Shown piece by piece: positions 1 to 5,039 of a DNA stretch of 5,305 nt. Both the position numbers and the translations under genes were made by a program. The notes under the pieces were generated by a model. That model saw nothing but the letters and a program-made list of their open reading frames with translations. It was not told where the DNA came from and searched no databases. The DNA is from Thermoplasmata archaeon (GTDB taxonomy: Bacteria > Actinomycetota > Acidimicrobiia > Acidimicrobiales > Acidimicrobiaceae): NCBI GenBank assembly GCA_021836665.1, contig JAKBHQ010000490.1, forward strand, positions 1 to 5,305, in the 5' to 3' direction. Every line of letters starts with the position of its first letter. Within the stretch, counting starts at the first letter, position 1.

Positions 1-40
1 CTCGTCTCCTGTGGCCAGCTTTGCCAGACGCTGCATTCAT
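1..40 (-). CDS. Possible 5' end of a downstream gene, unidentified (partial)
   Basis: An ATG at 40-38 reads MNAASGKAGHRRR before the window ends. It is preceded by a good Shine-Dalgarno sequence, AGGAG (minus strand of 49-53), at a spacing of 8 bases. The product cannot be identified from 13 residues; the run is small, polar and basic. The frame stays open upstream as far as a TAG, with in-frame TTG codons, one of them at 157-155, so a longer N-terminus is possible, but none of those codons has a comparable ribosome binding site. The gene would run in the same direction as the dap cluster but about 585 bases beyond dapE, so it probably has its own promoter. A chance ATG is the main alternative. 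Confidence 0.4.
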   Translation of the reverse strand, partial: MNAASGKAGHRRR

Positions 41-48
41 CGCTTTTA

Positions 49-53
49 CTCCT
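49..53 (-). promoter_or_regulatory. Ribosome binding site of the truncated gene
   Basis: AGGAG on the minus strand lies 8 bases before the ATG at 40. This is the main support for calling a gene there. The site lies within one arm of a 7-bp inverted repeat (50-56 with 81-87). Confidence 0.4.
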
Positions 54-87
54 AAGAAGTTTAAGTCCGCAGAATTGTGACTTAGGA
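50..87 (-). promoter_or_regulatory. Competing inverted repeats over the ribosome binding site
   Basis: In the minus-strand transcript, TCCTAAG (87-81) is perfectly complementary to CTTAGGA (56-50), which covers most of the AGGAG ribosome binding site. A second pair, TAAGTC (84-79) with GACTTA (67-62), uses bases of the same upstream arm and has an 11-base loop. The two pairings exclude each other: the first would hide the ribosome binding site and the second would leave it free. The complementarity is visible in the sequence; a regulatory role is inference. Both stems are short and AU-rich, so they would be weak. Confidence 0.25.
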
Positions 88-192
88 CCCTAGTTATTCG
101 GCGGCTGTACAACAGGACTGTAATTGCTGTTCTGTAATCCCTAGACTTAGTTGCCAAAAGCTACATTTATGCAGGTGAATCGGTTATTAATT

Positions 193-240
193 AATGCACC
201 ATTTGTGGAGTATAAGGCTAAAGCAGCGACAAATGGCATT
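193..240. repeat. Inverted repeat around a -10-like sequence
   Basis: AATGC-AC-CATTTGT (193-206) and ACAAATGGCATT (229-240) are complementary over 12 bases, apart from a 2-base insertion (AC) in the left arm. The inner 8 bp (199-206 with 229-236) are perfect. The 22-base centre holds TATACT on the minus strand (214-209). The geometry could be an operator for a dimeric regulator or an imperfect hairpin in the transcript. A perfect 10-bp palindrome, ATTAATTAAT (186-195), abuts the left arm. Confidence 0.5.
209..214 (-). promoter_or_regulatory. Candidate -10 box for the downstream gene
   Basis: TATACT on the minus strand matches the TATAAT consensus at five of six positions. No good -35 sequence lies 16-18 bases upstream. 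Transcription would start near 202, leaving a leader of about 160 bases before the ATG at 40. A TTGACC (minus strand of about 254-259) lies too far upstream to pair with it at normal spacing. This is a weak call, supported mainly by its position inside the inverted repeat. Confidence 0.2.
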
Positions 241-275
241 GCATACGATAATGAAAGGTCAAATCATTGCATCGA
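230..275. repeat. Imperfect direct repeat CAAAT(GG)CATTGCAT(A)CGA
   Basis: CAAATGGCATTGCATACGA (230-248) and CAAATCATTGCATCGA (260-275) share 16 bases in order; the first copy has GG and A as extra bases. The starts are 30 bases apart, about three helical turns. The right arm of the inverted repeat at 193-240 is part of the first copy, so three related elements lie within about 85 bases. This is compatible with multiple binding sites for one regulator of the minus-strand gene downstream. Confidence 0.5.
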
Positions 276-374
276 GGTGAAGCTGACTGATCAGATCGAG
301 CCGGCCCCCACCTTACCCTAACATTGCTGGTTACATAGCTTCGTGACTCGATATTCCACCGCAACAAATCAGCT

Positions 375-450
375 TGGCCCCTGGGTCTGGCCTAACAGAC
401 CGGACATCTGGTGGAAGGTATCCGCTCCGGAATCGTCTCAAGTTGGGCCA
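375..450 (+). other. Segment dense in inverted repeats, possible folded RNA
   Basis: Three pairings nest in this segment. TGGCCC (375-380) pairs with GGGCCA (445-450) and encloses the rest. GGTCTG (384-389) pairs with CAGACC (396-401) around a 6-base loop. CCGGA (400-404) pairs with TCCGG (426-430), and inside it GTGGA (411-415) pairs with TCCGC (421-425) around a 5-base loop. The last stem needs a G-U pair that becomes C-A on the minus strand, so plus-strand RNA would fold better. The second and third stems share bases 400-401. There is no T-loop or recognised RNA family signature. It may be chance structure in GC-rich DNA. Confidence 0.2.
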
Positions 451-540
451 GATTCTGCGAACTACTCGAAAAACTCCCATGGAACAATTAAGCATTATCC
501 TTTAGCCCCCGGACTGAGCATTCAGTCTGCGACCTAACGA

Positions 541-556
541 AGCGCAAAGGAGCGCT
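541..556 (-). terminator. Weak terminator-like hairpin after dapE
   Basis: AGCGC (541-545) and GCGCT (552-556) form a 5-bp GC-rich stem with a 6-base loop. On the minus strand the hairpin is followed by TTCGTTAGG, only a poor U-run. It lies about 70 bases past the dapE stop, where an operon terminator could be, but by itself it would be a weak intrinsic terminator. Rho-dependent termination is equally possible. Confidence 0.25.
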
Positions 557-575
557 GACAAACGAGGGCAACTTT

Positions 576-597
576 TGATCGACCGCAAAGGCGATCA
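576..597 (-). terminator. Hairpin just downstream of the dapE stop
   Basis: TGATCG (576-581) pairs with CGATCA (592-597). With a one-base bulge at 582, CC (583-584) and GG (590-591) extend the stem to 8 bp around a 5-base loop. It starts 27 bases after the dapE stop codon. On the minus strand it is followed by AAAAG, not a U-tract, so it is more likely a 3'-end-protecting hairpin or chance structure than an intrinsic terminator. Confidence 0.25.
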
Positions 598-624
598 TCT
601 CCATCACCGCCCCTTAGGACACCG

Positions 625-1683
625 TCAATGTCCAAGTACTCCCGACAGTATCTCAAAGGCTTGATGGATCTCAGCTACCCCTACCCACTCACCTGAACTG
701 TGGGCGAGCTCAGGATCTCCAGGGCCATAATTTGTGGCAGCAATTCCCCTTTCAAAGAAGGTGGCGACGTCTGTCCAGCCAAGCTTTGCTCGCTTAATAG
801 GCACGCGCTTTGAAAGCCGATCTAGTAGTTCATTCTGCAAGTTCGGAAGGGCGCCGTCAGCCGAATCTACTAGCGCAAAGCTATCGCCGATCTCCGCGTC
901 TAGGAGTCCTTCGAACAGCGACGACAAATAATCAAAAGCCTCTTTTGCATTACGGTCAGGGGCAAAACGGTGATTGATAGTAATCTCGACGAGGTCTGGT
1001 ACGACGTTGTTAGCGACTCCTCCAGATATCTTCACTGCGGACAGCGCCTCTCGGAAGGTACAGCCATCCAACTCTACCGATCGCTGCTTCGCACTCGCTA
1101 TTCGTTCCAGAAATAGTGCGCTGCGGTGGATAGCATTGACTCCCTTGTGGGGTCGAGCCGAGTGAGAACGCTTTCCGCCAACCTTTAAATTAGCTCGAAT
1201 CGTCCCTTGACAACCAGCTTCAAGAGCCACACTCGTGGGCTCCATCAGAATCGCCGCCTCTACAGCCAATGCGTTAGGCCATTCCTTCTCAATTTGAAAT
1301 ATTCCGCTCTCTGATCTTTCTATCTCCTCTGCGGTGTAAAAAAGATAGCGAGACGGCGAGGTATTCGAAGGGTCTAGGGCTAGAGCGATCATCACTGCTA
1401 TACCAGCCTTCATATCCGTAGCCCCCACACCGTATATCCGGTCGCCTGTCTTTACGACCGGGAAGCCGGGCGAGGGTGGAACGGTATCTAAATGTCCAGC
1501 GATGATGTAGCGAATTGGTCCGTCACATTTTCTGGTAGCTACGACGTTGTTCACGATCCTCACCACCTCGAGGTGGTCGGCTTGCGCCAAAAGAGACTCG
1601 ACATAGTCGGCAATCTCCTTTTCCCCAAGGGATACCGAGGGGATGTTGACAAGTTCAAGGCAAAGTTCTTCCAGGTCTTTCAT
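625..1683 (-). CDS. dapE: Succinyl-diaminopimelate desuccinylase DapE
   Basis: DapE hydrolyses N-succinyl-LL-2,6-diaminopimelate to LL-diaminopimelate and succinate in the cytoplasm, the step before DapF. The 352-residue product is a full-length M20-family zinc peptidase. Visible metal-site residues are H64 and D66 in AGHLDTVP, D90 in GVGATD, the general base and metal ligand E119-E120 in TAEEIE, E148 in MEPT and H328 near the C-terminus (ELAHSS). The inserted dimerisation domain, about residues 160-270, includes GCQGTIR, the SHSARP histidine (H174) and TINHRFAPDRN. These match the Gram-positive/actinobacterial DapE subfamily, including mycobacterial DapE of about 354 residues, better than the proteobacterial one. 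The ATG start is 3 bases after the dapD stop and has no clear ribosome binding site, so translation is probably coupled to dapD. The stop is TGA. Confidence 0.95.
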   Translation of the reverse strand: MKDLEELCLELVNIPSVSLGEKEIADYVESLLAQADHLEVVRIVNNVVATRKCDGPIRYIIAGHLDTVPPSPGFPVVKTGDRIYGVGATDMKAGIAVMIALALDPSNTSPSRYLFYTAEEIERSESGIFQIEKEWPNALAVEAAILMEPTSVALEAGCQGTIRANLKVGGKRSHSARPHKGVNAIHRSALFLERIASAKQRSVELDGCTFREALSAVKISGGVANNVVPDLVEITINHRFAPDRNAKEAFDYLSSLFEGLLDAEIGDSFALVDSADGALPNLQNELLDRLSKRVPIKRAKLGWTDVATFFERGIAATNYGPGDPELAHSSGEWVGVAEIHQAFEILSGVLGH

Positions 1684-1686
1684 CGA

Positions 1687-2511
1687 CTACAGCGCCGATC
1701 CGTGCTCTCGAAGGAGTTCATTCAGTACGGTCTTCGAGTGTCGCTCGCCGACATTGAGCCGTCTGATCAATAAGACACAAGGAAGACCAAACTCCCCACC
1801 CTTGAAGCGCTTTGTGCGAACTCCACTTACAGCAACGCTGTAATCGGGAACGTATCCCCTAGAGAACTCTTCTCCCGTTTCTGTATCTATCACCGGAATT
1901 GAAGGATTCAGAATTACACCGGCACCAACTACCGCACCCTTGCCGACCCGAGCACCTTCGGTCACCATGGCCCTTGACCCAATGAATGCGTCGTCCTCGA
2001 TTACGACCGGAGCCGCCTGGGGTGGTTCGAGCACTCCCCCTATGCCGACACCGCCCGATAGATGCACCCTCGCCCCTATCTGAGCGCAAGAGCCCACCGT
2101 GGCCCAGGTATCGACCATCGTGGACTCTCCGACATATGCACCGACGTTTACATAGCTCGGCATCAAAGTTACCCCACGTGCAAGAAATGAGCCGAAGCGA
2201 GCCGAGGCTCCCGGGACCACGCGCACGCCCTTGGAGGCAAAGTCCCTTTTCAGTGGCATGCGGTCGACGAATTCGAACGGACCAACCTCGTATTTGGTCA
2301 TCTCCCTGACTCGAAAGGCCAGCATGATAGCCATCTTGAGCCATTGTTGGACTACGACCTGTCCGTCTGCGTCGACCTCGGCTACCCTAAGATCTCCTTG
2401 ATCCAAGCCGGAAAGAACTTCAAATATGATGTCGCTAGCTGCAACATCTTGGACGCCTAAGCTCTCCCGTCGTTGCCAAAGCTCTTCGATCGCTACCTTT
2501 AATTCAGACAC
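1687..2511 (-). CDS. dapD: Tetrahydrodipicolinate N-succinyltransferase DapD
   Basis: DapD transfers succinyl from succinyl-CoA to tetrahydrodipicolinate, committing the pathway to the succinylase branch. The product has 274 residues, the same length as E. coli DapD. An alpha-helical N-domain (about 1-100, with LRVAE at 41-45 and QQWLKMA at 56-62) precedes a left-handed beta-helix of hexapeptide repeats (about 103-205). The signature run LMPSYVNVGAYV (116-127), MVDTWATVGSCAQIG (132-146) and HLSGGVGIGGVLEP (150-163) is nearly identical to the E. coli enzyme. D134 and E185 correspond to the proposed catalytic Asp and Glu. The C-terminus NELLREHGSAL resembles the E. coli end. The start is GTG; an in-frame TAG upstream leaves no other usual start. 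AGAAGG lies only 2 bases before it, unusually close. This is the Gram-negative class, not the longer actinobacterial DapD class. Confidence 0.95.
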   Translation of the reverse strand: MSELKVAIEELWQRRESLGVQDVAASDIIFEVLSGLDQGDLRVAEVDADGQVVVQQWLKMAIMLAFRVREMTKYEVGPFEFVDRMPLKRDFASKGVRVVPGASARFGSFLARGVTLMPSYVNVGAYVGESTMVDTWATVGSCAQIGARVHLSGGVGIGGVLEPPQAAPVVIEDDAFIGSRAMVTEGARVGKGAVVGAGVILNPSIPVIDTETGEEFSRGYVPDYSVAVSGVRTKRFKGGEFGLPCVLLIRRLNVGERHSKTVLNELLREHGSAL

Positions 2512-2549
2512 TGCCTTCTCGTCATTCCACTTGTTGTTCTAGAGAGACG

Positions 2550-3698
2550 TTAGTGGCCCTGCGCTCTAAGCCTTGACGCCACTAGTGACACCAGGTCCGT
2601 GGGAGCGACCGCCGCCACCCTCACGTATTGAAGAGACGCATCCCCATAGAACTCTCCAGGAGACACTATGACTCCGGCTGTCTCAGCGAGGTATCGAGCG
2701 ACCTCGAAACCATCTTTAAATCCAAGGTCCCCTCCCTCAAACCAAAGATAAAAACCTCCCATAGGAAGTTGAAGCTTAAACCCAGCTTCCGAGAATGCTC
2801 CTTGCAGGATTTCTAACCTCTCAAAGTATCTCTTTCTTTGCACCTCTACATGGGAGTACTCCGACAATGCTTCGGCCGCAACGAGCTGAACTGGGCCAGG
2901 AACCATGAATCCAGCATGCTTTCGAACTTCAGAGATGAAGCGCACTACATCGGGATCGCCGGCGTAAAATCCGACTCTAAGCCCCGCCAAATTAGACCTC
3001 TTAGAGAGTGAATGAAGGGCCAGGACACCTTCAGAGGCATACTGCAGCACTGAATTAGCGCTACCAGACCAAACGAATTCCACATAGCACTCATCGGACA
3101 CTAAGAGCACACCGTGCTCTTTCGCCCATTTAACCGCTGGTTCAATTCCATCGGTGGATCCAGTCGGATTGGATGGGTAGTTGATCCAGAGCAACAGCGC
3201 TCCCTCTATTGCCCAATCTGGGAGCTGTTCAAAAAGGAGTTCTCCACTTTGAGCCATCGGAACGGGGCAATGTCTAAGCCCGGATAGCACCGCTCCCATC
3301 CTGTATGTGGGATAGGAGACCTCTGGATACAACACTACATCTCGATGTGGATTCAGAAGGTGCAGATACCCTGGTAGTGAAGCTACGAACTCCTTAGTTC
3401 CCACAGTCGCAGCGATGTGGGTTGGGTCAACCTCAACGCCAAATCTTTCGTTCATCCATCCGGCTGCGCTCTTCCTAAATGGAAGGGACCCTATGGAAGC
3501 CGGGTAGCCTCGTTCGGCTCCCGATGTCGCTAGCAGGTGAGGCACAAAGCTCGGCGGAGGATCAACCGGGGTTCCGACCGAAAGATCAACGTATTCGCCG
3601 AAACTTTCCTCGGCGATATGTTTGACCTCTTCTAGCCGATCGTATGGATATGGTGGCAGATGGAAGGCCGAGTTAGCTGGACTGTTCAGTGGATTCAT
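2550..3698 (-). CDS. dapC: N-succinyldiaminopimelate aminotransferase DapC
   Basis: DapC is a PLP enzyme that converts N-succinyl-2-amino-6-ketopimelate to N-succinyl-LL-diaminopimelate with glutamate as amino donor. The 382-residue product is a class I/II, fold-type I aminotransferase. DLSVGTPVDPPP (38-49) is typical of the actinobacterial DapC family. Further landmarks are TVGTKEF (98-104), YPEVSYPTY (124-132), the substrate/PLP Asn in NYPSNPTG (173-180), D202 of SDECY, the Schiff-base lysine K233 in SLSKRSNLAG, RKHAGFMVPGPVQ (259-271), and the carboxylate-binding arginine R360 in QYVRVA. An in-frame TGA 9 bases upstream makes the ATG at 3698 the first possible start. AGAAGGA abuts this ATG, too close for an ideal ribosome binding site, and a -10-like box lies just upstream (see promoter entry). 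A different aminotransferase substrate is unlikely between hflX and dapD-dapE. The stop is TAA. Confidence 0.94.
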   Translation of the reverse strand: MNPLNSPANSAFHLPPYPYDRLEEVKHIAEESFGEYVDLSVGTPVDPPPSFVPHLLATSGAERGYPASIGSLPFRKSAAGWMNERFGVEVDPTHIAATVGTKEFVASLPGYLHLLNPHRDVVLYPEVSYPTYRMGAVLSGLRHCPVPMAQSGELLFEQLPDWAIEGALLLWINYPSNPTGSTDGIEPAVKWAKEHGVLLVSDECYVEFVWSGSANSVLQYASEGVLALHSLSKRSNLAGLRVGFYAGDPDVVRFISEVRKHAGFMVPGPVQLVAAEALSEYSHVEVQRKRYFERLEILQGAFSEAGFKLQLPMGGFYLWFEGGDLGFKDGFEVARYLAETAGVIVSPGEFYGDASLQYVRVAAVAPTDLVSLVASRLRAQGH

Positions 3699-3706
3699 TC
3701 CTTCTC

Positions 3707-3734
3707 ATTCTACCGCCCGAGGCGTACCCACCAA
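3707..3734 (-). promoter_or_regulatory. Possible internal promoter for dapC-dapD-dapE
   Basis: On the minus strand, TTGGTG (3734-3729) and TAGAAT (3712-3707) are separated by 16 bases. TAGAAT fits the TAnnnT pattern of actinobacterial -10 boxes and ends 8 bases before the dapC ATG. Transcription would begin at or within about 3 bases of that ATG, giving a leaderless or near-leaderless mRNA. This would also fit the poorly spaced ribosome binding site of dapC. The 57-base hflX-dapC gap is the largest in the cluster. The call rests on pattern matching alone. Confidence 0.3.
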
Positions 3735-3755
3735 CGAAAACTGGATCTGTGCCAC

Positions 3756-5039
3756 CTACTCGGTAGATCTCATTTCGATCTCGTCTCCAAGCAGTTCAAG
3801 AACCGCACCACGAGAACTCTTGTCCAACCTGACAAGCAGTTTGACCCCCTCCTTCGTCTCCCTTGACGAGACGACCTCGCCCTCCCTATGCAGCGCAGCA
3901 ATTAGATCGCCACGATCGTAAGGGACAACGAGTTCAAAAACCTTGGCCCTACGCCTAAGCGCCAAAGAAATCTCTTCGACTAATCGAGGAATCCCGGTAC
4001 CTTCAACCGCTGAAATCAAAACTGAATGCTCACCAAAGCCCTCAGCCCTATGTTCGGGATCCAAAAGGTCGATTTTGTTGTATACCATTATCTCAGGGAC
4101 TCCAGAAGCCCCAATCTCGCTCAGTACTTCTCGCACGGCAGCGACCTGGTCGTCTCGACTTTCCGAAGAGGCGTCTACAACGTGGATCAGAAGGTCAGAC
4201 TCGCTAACTACTTCTAGCGTCGACTTGAACGACACAACCAATTGGTGAGGAAGCTTCCTAATAAATCCGACAGTGTCAGAGAGGAAGAGTGCTTCTCCTC
4301 CGGGGAGTTCAAGCCTCTTAGTCCTGGGATCCAAGGTTGCGAATAACCTATCCTCGACCAGCACATTTGCACTAGTCAAAGAGTTAAGTAGGGTCGACTT
4401 TCCGGCGTTGGTATATCCGACGATAGATACCGATGCTATCCTTGACCTCTGTCTGGACTTACGCTGAATTTTCTGATTCTTTGCAAGATCCTGGAGTTCT
4501 CGGCGCAGATGAGAAATTCGATCTTGCAATCTCCGCCGATCCTCTTCCAGCTTGGTTTCACCAGGTCCCCTGGTTCCAATCCTCCCAACCTGCTGAGATA
4601 GGCTTTGACCCTTCCCTCTAAGTCTCGGCAGCCGATAGTTCAGCAGAGCAAGTTCCACCTGGGCCTTGCCCTCTGCGCTCCTGGCATTTTGAGCAAATAT
4701 GTCCAAAATCACCGCTGTCCGGTCAATGGCGGTGCGCCAGATCGGAATCTCTAAATTTCGCTGTTGCGCCGGCGAAAGCTCCTCGTCGAATACGACCGTA
4801 TCGACGTCGAGTAGTTCCGCTAGCTTGGCAACTTCGTCCGCCTTACCGGAACCTATAAAAGTGGCTGGATCTGGTCGATCCCTTTTCTGGGTGACACGGC
4901 CGACAACTTCAGCGCCTGCTGTGTCGACTAGGAGGGCAAGCTCGTCAAGCTCGTCTTCAATCGACTCAATAGACCTAGCATCAACCGCCACACCGACTAG
5001 GAGAATCTTTTCACGAAATGACCTATCGATTAAGGTCAA
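3756..5039 (-). CDS. hflX: Ribosome-associated GTPase HflX
   Basis: HflX binds the 50S subunit and splits stalled or idle ribosomes under stress; mycobacterial homologues have been linked to intrinsic macrolide-lincosamide tolerance. The 427-residue protein is close in length to E. coli HflX (426). The N-terminal HflX domain includes FIGSGKADE (61-69), FDEELSPAQQRNLE (84-97) and RTAVILDIFAQNA (107-119). The glycine-rich GTRGPGETKLEEDRR (155-169) is followed by a basic helical linker (about 170-200). GTPase motifs are G1 GYTNAGKST (208-216), G2 T235 in ATLDPRT, G3 DTVGF (255-259), G4 NKID (321-324) and G5 SAVEG (343-347). A C-terminal domain follows (about 365-427). The start is TTG, chosen because a ribosome binding site precedes it and the N-terminus IDRSFREKILLVGV fits actinobacterial HflX. 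It overlaps the dapF stop as TTGA, indicating translational coupling. The stop is TAG. Confidence 0.95.
   Translation of the reverse strand: MTLIDRSFREKILLVGVAVDARSIESIEDELDELALLVDTAGAEVVGRVTQKRDRPDPATFIGSGKADEVAKLAELLDVDTVVFDEELSPAQQRNLEIPIWRTAIDRTAVILDIFAQNARSAEGKAQVELALLNYRLPRLRGKGQSLSQQVGRIGTRGPGETKLEEDRRRLQDRISHLRRELQDLAKNQKIQRKSRQRSRIASVSIVGYTNAGKSTLLNSLTSANVLVEDRLFATLDPRTKRLELPGGEALFLSDTVGFIRKLPHQLVVSFKSTLEVVSESDLLIHVVDASSESRDDQVAAVREVLSEIGASGVPEIMVYNKIDLLDPEHRAEGFGEHSVLISAVEGTGIPRLVEEISLALRRRAKVFELVVPYDRGDLIAALHREGEVVSSRETKEGVKLLVRLDKSSRGAVLELLGDEIEMRSTE

Larger units (their letters stand above)
41..624. other. Noncoding stretch between dapE and the next gene
   Basis: I see no convincing protein gene in these 584 bases. 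The longest open frame, plus strand 343-537 from a GTG, has no ribosome binding site and an atypical tryptophan- and proline-rich composition. I see no tRNA (no T-loop motif), rRNA, CRISPR array or insertion-sequence ends. Positions 41-300 are more AT-rich than the flanking genes and hold the repeats listed separately; 375-600 is more GC-rich and dense in small inverted repeats. It most likely combines the 3' untranslated region of the dap operon with the promoter region of the gene starting at 40. Confidence 0.7.

Noticed and set aside
118..138. Direct repeat CTGTAAT (118-124 and 132-138), with nearby repeats of CCCTAG and ACTTAG
   Set aside because: Each repeat is only 6-7 bases, in short-range AT-rich DNA and without a consistent order; chance is a sufficient explanation.
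254..259. TTGACC on the minus strand as a -35 box
   Set aside because: No -10 box lies at 16-18 bases; the nearest good one (TATACT at 214-209) is too far downstream.
374..451. tRNA-sized segment with 7-bp closing stem (374-380 with 445-451, including a U-G pair)
   Set aside because: There is no TTCRA T-loop, no proper T-stem, and no anticodon arm at the expected place.
343..537. Plus-strand 64-codon open frame starting with GTG
   Set aside because: It has no ribosome binding site and no recognisable domain. It overlaps the stem-rich segment, which explains its odd composition.
1..624. Mobile element or CRISPR array in the noncoding region
   Set aside because: There are no terminal inverted repeats with a transposase, no regular spacer-repeat pattern and no target-site duplication.
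1859..2344. Minus-strand 161-codon frame inside dapD
   Set aside because: It is an alternative frame of dapD, rich in arginine and glycine, while the dapD frame carries all the conserved motifs.
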